Source of the DNA: Leeuwenhoekiella nanhaiensis
GTDB taxonomy: Bacteria; Bacteroidota; Bacteroidia; Flavobacteriales; Flavobacteriaceae
Length of the DNA stretch: 64,000 nt
Direction of reading: 5' to 3'
NCBI RefSeq assembly: GCF_002744755.1
Contig: NZ_KZ319294.1
Location: forward strand, 62,001 to 126,000
Below, in pieces: positions 8,751 to 19,253 of the stretch. Position 1 is the stretch's first letter, and each line of letters begins with the position of its first letter. The notes beneath the pieces are model-generated. The model made no database searches. It saw nothing but the letters and a program-made list of their open reading frames with translations, and was not told the origin of the DNA. The translations under genes and the position numbers were made by a program.

Positions 8751-9974
8751 ATGAAAAAAATTACCCGTACCACATTTAAAATTTGCACGATACTTTTTGG
8801 CCTTCTGTTTTTAGCAGCTTGTGATTCCGATGACAGTCTGGCAATAATGCCTCAGGACGAAACGGTAGCACAGCTTAAGACCTTTTCTATAAAGCCGGGC
8901 GAAAACCGGGTGAAAATTGAAGGAACTGTACCGGGTGGCTCCAATATTCAGGAGGTTATGATTTACTGGAACGATGGAGCCAATTCACTACGTATTCCAG
9001 TCATTCCTGGAAACGAAGACCAATATTTTTCAGAATACATAAACAATCTTGAGGAACGCGTTTACAATTTTCAAATGCAAACCGCTGATGGATCAGGCTC
9101 GGGTTCTCCCATCGTGAAAGGAGCATCAGAAGTTTATGGTGCTAACTATAGAAAAAACTTATTGAACAGACCGGTAGGCAGTTCTAATCTTGCACAGAGC
9201 AAATTAGACATTCAATTTGACGGAATGGATTTTAGCACAGGACCCATAGGCATCGAACTTAATTACGAGAATACAGCCGGTGAAATGCAAAACGTTTTCT
9301 TTCCTATTAGTCAGGACCGGGTTATTATTGACGACTTTAAACGTAATACCAGCTACAGGTATCGCACCGTTTTTGTACCCTCCCCACTTGCCGTAGACAC
9401 TTTTTATGTTAATTATAATACGGTAACTCCGGTGGTAGAATTTCCTGTGCTTAAGAATGCTGCCGTTCCCTTTATCGCTACTTCCGTAAGTGGACGCTGG
9501 GGTGTTCTTGCTGACTGGACCACCACTGAACCTGTTTTAATACACCCAGGAGGACATGGAGGCTGGGACCAATGGAATGGTAATATATTTAATATGGAAT
9601 CGGGCTGGGGAGCTTCAGCAATCAACAATGGTAAGATTTATCAAAGCGTAGAAGCCCCGGCAGGAAATTATGCTCTTGAAATATCGGTGCGTGACAGTAA
9701 CCATAGCGAGACCGATGAAGGAGGGTCATATTTTGTGGTTTCCAAAGGTTTTGAACTCCCGGATGTAAGCGATGTAACCACTGCTCCAGAAGTTCTCGTT
9801 TTTGAACGCATTCATACCACAGCATACGTAGCAAATATGCCTGAAATATACCGCCTGGAATTTTCTTTAGATGAAATCACTGATATCACTATTGGTCAAA
9901 TTACGACGCAGTGGGGACAGACACCTGGGCGCTTCTGCAATATATTCTCATTTGAACTGATTCCTGCAGACTAG
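8751..9974 (+). CDS. DUF4998-type lipoprotein
   Basis: 407 residues. Lipoprotein signal ending FLAAC with lipidated Cys24, followed by DSDD, an acidic stretch like the surface-export signals of Flavobacteriia. Residues about 45-145 (PGENRVKIEGTVPGGSNIQEVMIYWNDGANSL, then YGANYRKNLLNRP) resemble DUF4998. The C-terminal half (ISQDRVIIDDF onward) looks like the DUF5013-like beta-sandwich often joined to it. Such proteins usually accompany SusC/SusD glycan systems, but none is adjacent. It is bracketed by terminators and sits inside a segment bounded by two copies of the nitronate-monooxygenase tail. Binding function is only inferred. Confidence 0.7.
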   Translation: MKKITRTTFKICTILFGLLFLAACDSDDSLAIMPQDETVAQLKTFSIKPGENRVKIEGTVPGGSNIQEVMIYWNDGANSLRIPVIPGNEDQYFSEYINNLEERVYNFQMQTADGSGSGSPIVKGASEVYGANYRKNLLNRPVGSSNLAQSKLDIQFDGMDFSTGPIGIELNYENTAGEMQNVFFPISQDRVIIDDFKRNTSYRYRTVFVPSPLAVDTFYVNYNTVTPVVEFPVLKNAAVPFIATSVSGRWGVLADWTTTEPVLIHPGGHGGWDQWNGNIFNMESGWGASAINNGKIYQSVEAPAGNYALEISVRDSNHSETDEGGSYFVVSKGFELPDVSDVTTAPEVLVFERIHTTAYVANMPEIYRLEFSLDEITDITIGQITTQWGQTPGRFCNIFSFELIPAD

Positions 9975-9999
9975 CATTTGCATTAGTTGTTTTATTGCT

Positions 10000-10049
10000 T
10001 CCGGACATTTCAGAATCTCACTTAGAGATAGGAAATGTCCGGATTTTTT
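10000..10049 (+). terminator. strong rho-independent terminator
   Basis: 12-bp perfect stem TCCGGACATTTC/GAAATGTCCGGA (10000-10011 and 10032-10043), with a nested ATCTC/GAGAT hairpin in the loop and a T6 tail. It lies 25 bases after the DUF4998 gene stop. Confidence 0.9.
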
Positions 10050-10281
10050 AGTTCAATACCTGTAAGAGCTGAATTCTGGGAAATATTTAACTCGTACTGT
10101 TAAAGAACTATTTATTCATACACATAAAATTGATAATCAAAAAATTACAGTTGAAAAACCCCGAAAACTACCGCTGCTTGCTTAACAGAACTTAACAGCT
10201 CCCGGTTTTTTTTAGCAATTCTTAAAAATTCCTCTTGATCAAATAGCGCTACTTTAGTCTCAACTTTTAAAATTCAAAAAG
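10050..10281. other. intergenic stretch before the 10282 lipoprotein gene
   Basis: A/T-rich, no open frame of note. It holds a short direct repeat (CTTAACAG near 10168 and 10177) between an AAAACCCCG and a CCCGGTTTTTTTT segment, which could form a poor hairpin. TACTTTAG near 10250 is an imperfect -7 box for the next gene. I see no RNA gene. Confidence 0.4.
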
Positions 10282-10878
10282 ATGAGAAAACTAATTTTAT
10301 ATACCGGAATAAGCCTTTCACTTGCATTTTTTACTGCCTGTGACCAAAACGAATCTAAAAAGGATTTGGCTGAAACTAAATCTGAAATCCCAGTTGAAAA
10401 ACCCGAGCCACCTGCAGAAGAACTTATTCCGGAAGGTTATGAACTTTACAAAAGCCCAAAAATGGATGGTCAGTGGAATCTGAGTTTCCTGCACCCGGAG
10501 CGAGCTTCAGTCGAAGCAGCGGGCAATGGATTAACCATAAAATATTCGGGTGAAGACAATTCCTTCTATGGCGGACTTACCGACGGTTTTATTATGAATA
10601 TGACCTGGATGAATACCGAAGAAGCGACCAGACATCTAAACACTAATAATGCCGAAGAAATGGGAAATTATACGGTTTATAGGTATAAAGCACCTAACAG
10701 TATTGGTTCTGCTCAGGTAGATCATATTTTAGTGCCCATTGAAGAATCGACTAAGGGCGAGGCTTCTTATGTTGACTTTGCTACCTCCGTTCGCGGTAAA
10801 TCTCAAGCAGAGTATAACGCAATGATTGTAGCTATTTTGGAATCTATGCAGTGGGAATCTGTAGCTACGGAACAATAA
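10282..10878 (+). CDS. lipoprotein of unknown function
   Basis: 198 residues with a clear lipoprotein signal (MRKLILYTGISLSLAFFTAC, Cys20), then a charged Glu/Lys/Pro linker to about residue 50. A compact domain follows: YKSPKMDGQWNLSFLHPE, LTIKYSGEDNSFYGGLTDGF, and a C-terminal ATSVRGKSQAEYNAMIVAILESMQW. The end resembles small PsbP/periplasmic sensor-like domains in which a helix finishes the fold, but I cannot assign a family. It stands alone and ends at a bidirectional terminator shared with the convergent nitronate monooxygenase gene. Confidence 0.75.
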   Translation: MRKLILYTGISLSLAFFTACDQNESKKDLAETKSEIPVEKPEPPAEELIPEGYELYKSPKMDGQWNLSFLHPERASVEAAGNGLTIKYSGEDNSFYGGLTDGFIMNMTWMNTEEATRHLNTNNAEEMGNYTVYRYKAPNSIGSAQVDHILVPIEESTKGEASYVDFATSVRGKSQAEYNAMIVAILESMQWESVATEQ

Positions 10879-10898
10879 TCCTGATAGATAAAAAGTAT

Positions 10899-10926
10899 AA
10901 AGGGCTTCGATGAAAGCCCTTTTTTA
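10899..10926. terminator. bidirectional terminator, copy 2 of a duplicated one
   Basis: Stem AAAGGGCTT/AAGCCCTTT (10899-10907 and 10914-10922), 6-base loop, T tail. It lies between the convergent 10282 and 10935 genes. Together with the coding bases after it, it is duplicated at 8371-8499. Confidence 0.85.
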
Positions 10927-10934
10927 TTTAGAAT

Positions 10935-11873
10935 TTAGAGCAACATCATTTGCTTTTTTGCCTGCTCAAAATCGATGATCAATTCTTCGATTACCTCAGC
11001 TACAGGTTTGATATCGTGAATGAGTGCGCTTACCTGGCCTATTTCGAGTTCGCCTTCTTCCAGATCGCCTTCAAACATGCCTTTTTTTGCCCGGGCTCTG
11101 CCCAATAAATTGCTCAGTTCCTCTTTTGTAGGAGCTTTGGTATACAGGGCTTTGACATCCTCGTAAAATTTGTTTTTCAGCAAACGCACCGGTGCGAGTT
11201 CTTTAAGTGTGAGTTCGGTATCCCCTTCTTTCGCCTGAACCACAAGATCTTTAAATGCCTGATGCCCGCTGCCTTCTACGGTAGCTACAAACCGACTTCC
11301 CATTTGTACGCCGTCTGCCCCGAGAACCATAGCTGCCAGCATTCCTCGGCCTGTCGCGATACCTCCGGCTGCAATTAACGGAATAGCTAATTGCTCCCTC
11401 ACCATAGGAATAAGCGTAAAGGTGGTGGTTTCTTCCCGGCCGTTATGTCCACCGGCTTCAAAGCCTTCGGCTACTACGGCATCTACCCCGGCTTCCTGAG
11501 CCTTCAAAGCAAACTTTACACTGCTTACCACGTGTACGACGGTAATTCCCTGTTCTTTGAGATGCGAGGTCCAGCTTTTAGGATTACCGGCACTGGTAAA
11601 CACAATTTTGACTCCCTCTTCAATAATGATTTGCATCAATTGATCAATATCAGGATACAACAGCGGTACATTAACCCCAAAAGGCTTATCGGTCGCAGCC
11701 TGACATTTCTGAATGTGCTGGCGTAAAATATCAGGATACATAGAACCTGCGCCAATGAGTCCCAGACCTCCGGCATTACTCACTGCCGAGGCAAGTTCCC
11801 AGCCGCTGTTCCAGACCATTCCGCCCTGAATAATGGGATATTTAATATTGAAAAGTGAGGTGATCGTATTCAA
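10935..11873 (-). CDS. nitronate monooxygenase / 2-nitropropane dioxygenase family
   Basis: FMN-dependent TIM-barrel oxidoreductase of 312 residues. Family blocks are IKYPIIQGGMVWNSG near residue 10, VVAEGFEAGGHNGREETTT with the conserved His near residue 145, and IAAGGIATGRGMLAAMVLGADGVQMGSRF, the phosphate-binding loop. It may oxidise nitronates or act like a FabK-type enoyl reductase; sequence alone does not decide. The start is TTG at 11871-11873, giving MNTITSLFNIKYP; no ATG is close. It follows mnmA by 9 bases on the same strand. A truncated second copy of its 3' end is at 8410. Confidence 0.85.
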   Translation of the reverse strand: MNTITSLFNIKYPIIQGGMVWNSGWELASAVSNAGGLGLIGAGSMYPDILRQHIQKCQAATDKPFGVNVPLLYPDIDQLMQIIIEEGVKIVFTSAGNPKSWTSHLKEQGITVVHVVSSVKFALKAQEAGVDAVVAEGFEAGGHNGREETTTFTLIPMVREQLAIPLIAAGGIATGRGMLAAMVLGADGVQMGSRFVATVEGSGHQAFKDLVVQAKEGDTELTLKELAPVRLLKNKFYEDVKALYTKAPTKEELSNLLGRARAKKGMFEGDLEEGELEIGQVSALIHDIKPVAEVIEELIIDFEQAKKQMMLL

Positions 11874-11882
11874 AATTGGACT

Positions 11883-13088
11883 TTAAGAAATTACACCGGA
11901 ACCCAGACATTCTGCACCATCATACCAGGCCACAAACTGTCCTTCACTAATAGCAGACTGCGGCTCTTCAAAAGAAACATACATTCCCTCTTCTACCTTA
12001 TGAAGCATCGCTTTTTGCAAAGGCTGTCTGTAGCGTATTCGCGCTTCCACTTCGCGAACTTCGCCGGCTTGAAGTGCCAGGTCTTCGCGAATGTAATGCA
12101 CCTCGTCTTCCTGAATAAACAACGCGCTGCGCAACAGACCGGGATGCTCCTTACCCTGACCGGTATAAATCACATTTTCTTCAACATCTGTATCCAATAC
12201 AAAAAGGGGCTCGGGTGTTCCTCCCACTGCAAGGCCCTTGCGCTGACCTTTTGTAAAATAATGAGCACCCTGATGTTTCCCTACAACTTTGCCATCGCTC
12301 AGTTTGTATTTGGGTTTTTGAGCCAGAGTTGCAACGTCGCTCAATGCCACAGCGGCACCTGCTTCCGTCTCGGTATGTAAGGCTTCAATTTTCTCACGTG
12401 CAGTTTCGGCAGTGATTTCTACAATCACCCCTTCTTTCGGTTTTAATTTTTGCTGAAGAAAATCGGGCAGGCGCACTTTTCCTATAAAGCACAATCCCTG
12501 AGAATCTTTCTTTTCCGCAGTGACTAAATTCTGCTCTTTGGCGATTTTACGCACTTCACTTTTCTGAAGATGACCGATTGGGAACAAGGTTTTGGCAAGT
12601 TGCTCCTGCGAAAGCTGGCACAAAAAATAAGACTGATCTTTGTTAGCATCTGCCCCTGCAAGCAATTGATAAACCGGTTTGCCATCGACTTCAACTTCCC
12701 CTTTTTGGCAATAATGGCCGGTAGCGACATAATCTGCACCCAGATCGAGCGCGATTTTCATAAACACATCAAATTTGATTTCGCGATTACAGAGTACATC
12801 CGGATTTGGAGTGCGTCCTTTTTCGTATTCCCGAAACATATAATCTACAATGCGCTCTTTATACTGCTCACTCAGGTCAACCGTTTGAAAGGGAATTCCA
12901 AGCTTTTCAGCAACAAGCATGGCATCGTTGCTATCATCAAGCCAGGGACATTCATCAGAAATCGTCACCGAATCATCGTGCCAGTTTTTCATAAAAAGAC
13001 CAATTACCCGGTATCCCGCCTCTTTCAGCAAATAGGCCGAAACACTACTGTCTACTCCTCCACTCAATCCTACAACCACTGTTTTCAT
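11883..13088 (-). CDS. mnmA: tRNA-specific 2-thiouridylase MnmA
   Basis: Cytoplasmic ATP-dependent enzyme that thiolates U34 of tRNA(Lys/Glu/Gln). 401 residues. The PP-loop SGGVDSS is at residues 9-15 and the MKNWHDD segment follows. The two catalytic cysteines are in [16 protein letters not shown] and [12 protein letters not shown]. The [10 protein letters not shown] and C-terminal beta-barrel blocks are present. There is a region of about 40 residues rich in Ala and Glu ([19 protein letters not shown]) that looks like a lineage insertion. ATG start, upstream of and probably co-transcribed with the nitronate monooxygenase gene. Confidence 0.96.
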   Translation of the reverse strand: MKTVVVGLSGGVDSSVSAYLLKEAGYRVIGLFMKNWHDDSVTISDECPWLDDSNDAMLVAEKLGIPFQTVDLSEQYKERIVDYMFREYEKGRTPNPDVLCNREIKFDVFMKIALDLGADYVATGHYCQKGEVEVDGKPVYQLLAGADANKDQSYFLCQLSQEQLAKTLFPIGHLQKSEVRKIAKEQNLVTAEKKDSQGLCFIGKVRLPDFLQQKLKPKEGVIVEITAETAREKIEALHTETEAGAAVALSDVATLAQKPKYKLSDGKVVGKHQGAHYFTKGQRKGLAVGGTPEPLFVLDTDVEENVIYTGQGKEHPGLLRSALFIQEDEVHYIREDLALQAGEVREVEARIRYRQPLQKAMLHKVEEGMYVSFEEPQSAISEGQFVAWYDGAECLGSGVIS

Positions 13089-13207
13089 AAGTCACTTTTA
13101 AATGTGAACAATTTTGTCGCTTTTAAAACGGCAAATTTACAAAACTATTCGCCGACTTTAATCCCGACACAATTCACTGACCTAAAAGGATTTAGTTATG
13201 TTAATTA

Positions 13208-13215
13208 TAATTTTG
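13208..13215 (+). promoter_or_regulatory. candidate -7 box upstream of the FAS1 gene
   Basis: TAATTTTG matches TAnnTTTG. It is 80 bases before the ATG, so the leader would be about 70 bases. No good TTG is found at -33. Confidence 0.3.
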
Positions 13216-13295
13216 TTTAACTTTTTTAACTTAATCTTAGACAAATTAAGAGTTGTCAGACCGTAGCTTTAACATATTAACAAATCAAATAAGCT

Positions 13296-15131
13296 ATGAA
13301 ACATTTAAAACAAACACTCCAAGCTCTCCTTTTTGTTGTGATTGCAGTGGGATTTACCTCCTGTAGTGATGACGACGATAATGGAAACATTATTGAACCT
13401 CAGCCGCAATCGATTGCAGAATTTGTTGCTGAAAATCCAAACTACTCTTCTCTGGCCGCCGCGCTAGAGCGCACTAACCTTACTGCTACCTTAGACGGAC
13501 AGGGCAGTTTTACCGTTTTTGCTCCTGATAATGATGCATTTGATGCCTATCTTAACGGAACTGCTCTTGCAGACGTGCCGGTTGCTGATCTGACAAATCT
13601 TTTACTCAATCACGTTTTAGGTGCGGTGAAAACAAGTGCTGATTTGACATCTGGTTATGAAAGTACATTGGCAACTTATTCCGATACTGAAGCTAACATA
13701 AATATGTATGTAAACGTAAATGCCGGAGTCGTTACCGTAAACGGGGCATCTACTGTGGTCTCTGCTGACAATGTATTTTCAAACGGTGTGGTTCACGCTG
13801 TTGATGCAGTTATTGACATTCCTTCGGTAGCTACTTTTGCAACTGCAGATCCTACATTCGATTCTCTTGAAGCAGCGCTTACTGCTGATGACTCCTTTAC
13901 CTATGCAGCCACACTGTCTGACATGGACGGAACATTTACTGTTTTTGCTCCAACGAATGCAGCATTCGCCGCGCTTTTGGAAGATTTAGGAGCGACCGGA
14001 CTTGGTGATCTGGATGCAGCCACTGTTGCCGCAGCGCTCAATCTTCACGTAATCGTCGGGGCTAATGTACGCGCAGCGGGATTAGAGACCGGAACTGTGG
14101 AAACTCTAGGCGGGGACATTGAAATTGATGCCGAAAATGCTACCATAACCGATGCTAACGGAAGAGTGATTAACATTGTTGTGACTGATGTACAGGCCGG
14201 TAATGGCGTAGTACACGCAATTGATGCAGTCATCCTGCCCGAATTACCTGAAGTATATCAATCAATTGCAGGTTTTGTTGCCGGCAATGAAGACTACAGT
14301 CTATTATTGGCCGCTTTAGAATACGCTGAGCTTGATGCAACGCTTGCGGGTGAAGGAACGTTCACCGTATTTGCCCCTAACGATGCCGCTTTTACCACTT
14401 TTCTTGATGGTGCAGCTTTAACTGACTTCACTCAGGAGCAGGTAGCGCAAATTCTACTGAATCACGTTTTAGGTGAAGTTAAAATGGAAGACGACCTCAG
14501 TACAGGTTATGAAACTACTTTAGCAACTTTTGGTGATACCGATGCCAACATCAATATGTATCTAAATTTCGAAGGCAGTACTACTATGATTAATGGTGGA
14601 TCTTCAGGAACAGGAGCAAATATCACCGGAACGGATTTTACCTTCAATAATGGTGTGGTACACACAGTTAATGCAGTAATTGAGCTGCCAACCGTTGTTA
14701 CATTTGCCACCGCAGATCCTACCTTCTCCAGTCTTGTTGCAGCCTTAACCCGTGAACCTGCTTTTGACTACGTTACCACGCTTTCTACAGCTAATGGTAC
14801 AAGTCCGGCTCCTTTCACCGTATTTGCTCCTACCAATGCTGCATTTACAAGTTTAGTAGCTGAATTAGAGGGTATAAATGCATTAGCAGATATTCCTACT
14901 GCAACTCTGGAAGCAGCACTCAATCTGCACGTAATCGCGGAAGCTAATGTACGTGCGGGAGATTTAATGACCGGTACAGTAACTACACTTGGCGGAGATG
15001 TTGACGTTGATGCGAGCGCAGCAACTATAACAGACGCTAATGGAAGAATAAGTAACATTATTGTAACTGACGTACAGGCCTCCAATGGTGTTATTCACGC
15101 TATTGACAAAGTAATTCTTCCGGAATTGTAA
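13296..15131 (+). CDS. four-domain fasciclin (FAS1) surface lipoprotein
   Basis: 611 residues: lipoprotein signal (Cys24), acidic SDDDDNG tether, then four FAS1 adhesion domains at about residues 37-165, 166-318, 319-460 and 461-611. Each carries the FAS1 H1 block (FTVFAPTNAAF or a variant) and an H2 block ending NGVVHAIDAVI. Domains 1 and 3 resemble each other and 2 and 4 resemble each other, so the protein looks like a duplicated two-domain unit. The SDDDD right after the Cys resembles the flavobacterial lipoprotein surface-export signal, suggesting display outside the outer membrane. The role is probably adhesion or matrix binding. Monocistronic, with a strong terminator. Confidence 0.92.
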   Translation: MKHLKQTLQALLFVVIAVGFTSCSDDDDNGNIIEPQPQSIAEFVAENPNYSSLAAALERTNLTATLDGQGSFTVFAPDNDAFDAYLNGTALADVPVADLTNLLLNHVLGAVKTSADLTSGYESTLATYSDTEANINMYVNVNAGVVTVNGASTVVSADNVFSNGVVHAVDAVIDIPSVATFATADPTFDSLEAALTADDSFTYAATLSDMDGTFTVFAPTNAAFAALLEDLGATGLGDLDAATVAAALNLHVIVGANVRAAGLETGTVETLGGDIEIDAENATITDANGRVINIVVTDVQAGNGVVHAIDAVILPELPEVYQSIAGFVAGNEDYSLLLAALEYAELDATLAGEGTFTVFAPNDAAFTTFLDGAALTDFTQEQVAQILLNHVLGEVKMEDDLSTGYETTLATFGDTDANINMYLNFEGSTTMINGGSSGTGANITGTDFTFNNGVVHTVNAVIELPTVVTFATADPTFSSLVAALTREPAFDYVTTLSTANGTSPAPFTVFAPTNAAFTSLVAELEGINALADIPTATLEAALNLHVIAEANVRAGDLMTGTVTTLGGDVDVDASAATITDANGRISNIIVTDVQASNGVIHAIDKVILPEL

Positions 15132-15153
15132 GAATTAAAATTCCCTAAAATGA

Positions 15154-15186
15154 AAAAGCCCTTCAGCACAAAACTGAAGGGCTTTT
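15154..15186. terminator. bidirectional terminator between FAS1 gene and yidC
   Basis: 13-bp perfect stem AAAAGCCCTTCAG/CTGAAGGGCTTTT with a 7-base loop, lying between two convergent genes. A-rich before and T-rich after, so it can serve both. Confidence 0.9.
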
Positions 15187-15210
15187 CTATTGAAGTTGGG
15201 ACAAAAAAGA

Positions 15211-17073
15211 TTATTTATTCTTTTGTTGCTTTTCAGCCTGCTCCATCATTTCAGAAAACTTCTTGCTGAAACGATTTTGCTTTTTCGGCTTGGCCTTAGC
15301 GGTCTCAATTTTGGCGTGAATGCGCTGCTCATCCAGGATAAAATTCTTGATCACAAGCATAATTCCGATCGTAATCAGGTTTGAAACGAAGTAGTACAAA
15401 CTCAATCCACTCGCGTAGTTGTTGAAGAAAAACAACATCATAATCGGCGACAGGTACATCAGGAATTTCATATTTGGCATACCCGGCTGACTCGTTTGCT
15501 GCATCGTCTGCCCCGTAGTCATCGTCATATAAATAAAGATGGCGATAGAAGCCAGAATTGGGAACAAACTCACGTGGTCTCCGTAAAACGGAATGCTAAA
15601 CGGCAAATCGGCAATCTTATCATAGCTCGAAAGGTCATCTGCCCACAGGAAGCTCTTCTGTCTTAATACAAATGCCGAAGGGAAAAAGGTAAATAAAGCA
15701 TAGAAAACCGGGATCTGAAGCAATCCGGGAATACATCCGCTTAACGGACTTGCACCGGCCTTGCTGTACAGCTTCATGGTTTCCTGCTGCTTTTTCATAG
15801 GGTTGTCTGCGTACTTCTCGTTGATCTCATTGATCTCGGGACGCAGTACTTTCATCTTGGCCTGAGACAGGTATTGCTTATACTGTACGGGCGAAAGCAA
15901 TAACTTGATCGAAACCGTCAATAAAATGATGGCGATTCCCGCAGGGAAATAGGCTACCAGAATATTAAAAAACGGGATAATCAGGTATTTGTTGATCCAC
16001 CCAAAAATACCCCAGCCCAAAGGCATCGCCTCATCCAGACCGCGGTCGTAGTTATTCAACACCTGATAATCGGTAGGGCCAAAATAGAAATTCATCGCGT
16101 TATTGAGCTCGCCGTTAACCGGTTTAAGCTGCATACTCGCCGCATATTTCTTGGTAAAAACGGTATCTACTTCTTCATCTTCAACCAAATTCTGAGACTT
16201 AAAGGTAACTTCATCAAAAGGCTGATCGGTCATTAAAATCGAACTGAAGAAATGCTGACGGAAATTAAACCAGTCTACATCGGTCTCGATCGCATCATCG
16301 TCCCCAGATTGGCTCAGTTTATCGTGATCACCGCCTTCATATTCGTAGGTAAGACGGGTATAGCGATTTTCATAGGTAATACTCTTCGCGTGACGGTAAC
16401 CTTTCAGTTCCCAATCGAGATTTAAAGGCTGCGAGGTATTCACTACATTTTGAAGGCCTACGGTTTTGATACCAAAGCCCATCATATAATCATCGGGTTT
16501 CAGGGTATACCGATATTCCAGATATTCAGAATCTGAAACTTTCAGCTTCATCGATAACACCTGGTTTTCACCTTCGGTGGTTAACTTGGGCTCAAAATAT
16601 AAGTTTTCACTATTCAGAGTTCGGTTATCGGTAGTGCTGAAATTCAGGTTAAAACGGGTGTTTCCGTCTTTAATGAGGTAAACCGGTACCGAGTCGTAGC
16701 TCTTGTAATTTTTCAGCTTTGCTTCTGTAATAAAACCGCCTTTATTACTCACTTTTAAAGCTAAAACCTCATTTTCGATTTCGGTAACTGCATCTGTTGC
16801 AGAAGGCAGCGTAGCTGAATAGGCAAAACTTCCTAAAGTCGCCTTGTAACGCTCCTGCGCCAGCGAGTCGTTTTGCGGTGTAGCATCGGCAACTGTAGAT
16901 TCGGTTGGTGTTAGTGCAGGATTGGTTTTAGCAGCTTCAACCTGCTCCTCTTTGGCTTTCTCAGCTTCCAGCTCTTCCGGAGAAGGCTGGTTTTGCCATA
17001 ACATAAACAATAAAATAGCTCCTATAAGCAGGAAGCCTATCATCGATTGTTTGTCAAATTTCTTTTCTTCCAT
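15211..17073 (-). CDS. yidC: membrane protein insertase YidC
   Basis: 620-residue inner-membrane insertase and chaperone. The N-terminal anchor (QSMIGFLLIGAILLFMLW) is at residues 9-26, followed by a low-complexity Glu/Lys linker and the large periplasmic beta-sandwich to about residue 350. The conserved five-TM core begins near FFNILVAYFPAGIAIILL and contains KLLLSPVQYKQYLSQAKMKVLRPEI and LSGCIPGLLQIPVFYALF. The C-terminus is basic (KAKPKKQNRFSKKF). The length matches Bacteroidota YidC. It lies 199 bases downstream of pyrG on the same strand, a common flavobacterial order. Confidence 0.97.
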   Translation of the reverse strand: MEEKKFDKQSMIGFLLIGAILLFMLWQNQPSPEELEAEKAKEEQVEAAKTNPALTPTESTVADATPQNDSLAQERYKATLGSFAYSATLPSATDAVTEIENEVLALKVSNKGGFITEAKLKNYKSYDSVPVYLIKDGNTRFNLNFSTTDNRTLNSENLYFEPKLTTEGENQVLSMKLKVSDSEYLEYRYTLKPDDYMMGFGIKTVGLQNVVNTSQPLNLDWELKGYRHAKSITYENRYTRLTYEYEGGDHDKLSQSGDDDAIETDVDWFNFRQHFFSSILMTDQPFDEVTFKSQNLVEDEEVDTVFTKKYAASMQLKPVNGELNNAMNFYFGPTDYQVLNNYDRGLDEAMPLGWGIFGWINKYLIIPFFNILVAYFPAGIAIILLTVSIKLLLSPVQYKQYLSQAKMKVLRPEINEINEKYADNPMKKQQETMKLYSKAGASPLSGCIPGLLQIPVFYALFTFFPSAFVLRQKSFLWADDLSSYDKIADLPFSIPFYGDHVSLFPILASIAIFIYMTMTTGQTMQQTSQPGMPNMKFLMYLSPIMMLFFFNNYASGLSLYYFVSNLITIGIMLVIKNFILDEQRIHAKIETAKAKPKKQNRFSKKFSEMMEQAEKQQKNK

Positions 17074-17272
17074 AAGTTATTGAGGCAATCACTGCCTTTT
17101 TTCAATTGTCATTATTCTAATTTCTTGCGGAAATTTTTCGCCCGCGAATATACGGTCTCTGTTGCTTTCAAGAATAAGCCCAGCAATTTGTTTTATGCCA
17201 CATTGGCGGAATTTTATCTCAAACCCGCCACGCTTAAGCTATTCTTTTTCAAAATGATATCTGCTTTTGAGA

Positions 17273-18919
<1,647 letters not shown>

Positions 18920-18923
18920 TTAA

Positions 18924-18944
18924 GCTCTTTTTAACATAAAGAGC
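18924..18944 (-). promoter_or_regulatory. hairpin in the pyrG leader
   Basis: Perfect inverted repeat GCTCTTT/AAAGAGC (18924-18930 and 18938-18944), 7-base loop, between the putative start of transcription and the pyrG ATG. No T run follows, so it is not a simple terminator. It may be a leader element or chance. Confidence 0.3.
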
Positions 18945-18958
18945 GCGTCTACGGGATG

Positions 18959-18966
18959 CAAAGGTA
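18959..18966 (-). promoter_or_regulatory. candidate pyrG promoter (-7 box)
   Basis: The minus strand reads TACCTTTG, a perfect TAnnTTTG match 58 bases upstream of the pyrG ATG. The -33 TTG is not clear. Confidence 0.4.
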
Positions 18967-19003
18967 TGGATTTATTGGCGAACCCTTTTAGCCCTTTTTG
19001 GTA

Positions 19004-19252
19004 TTATTTTTTGGGTTTTCTTTTCGGTTGGGGCGCAGGATATTGGCGCTTGATTTTATAGATCAATTCTTCAAGACCATTTACTTTAATCTCATACATC
19101 TGCTGCATCATCAGGCCGAGCTTGCCTTCGGGGAAGCCTTTCTGCTTAAACCAGGTGAAATAATATTCGGGCAGGTCTACCAGATACCGGTCTTTATATT
19201 TGCCAAAAGGCATTTTGTAATGCGCCAGTTCGATGAGTTTTTCGGGATCCAA
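19004..19252 (-). CDS. DUF3820 family small protein
   Basis: 82 residues. The segment MPFGKYKDRYLVDLPEYYFTWFKQKGFPEGKLG at about residues 14-46 is the DUF3820 signature. The C-terminus is very basic (KIKRQYPAPQPKRKPKK). The family role is unknown; the basic tail could bind nucleic acid. The start is TTG at 19250-19252, one base after the stop of the pentapeptide-repeat gene, so the two are surely co-transcribed. Confidence 0.85.
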   Translation of the reverse strand: MDPEKLIELAHYKMPFGKYKDRYLVDLPEYYFTWFKQKGFPEGKLGLMMQQMYEIKVNGLEELIYKIKRQYPAPQPKRKPKK

Positions 19253-19253
19253 A

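Noticed and set aside
8751-9974. SusE/SusF outer-membrane starch-binding protein
   Set aside because: The N-terminal part fits DUF4998 better, and no SusC/SusD genes are adjacent.
12570-13220. 216-codon plus-strand open frame reaching past the mnmA start
   Set aside because: Mostly antisense to mnmA, with a protein sequence of no sense and no separate promoter evidence.
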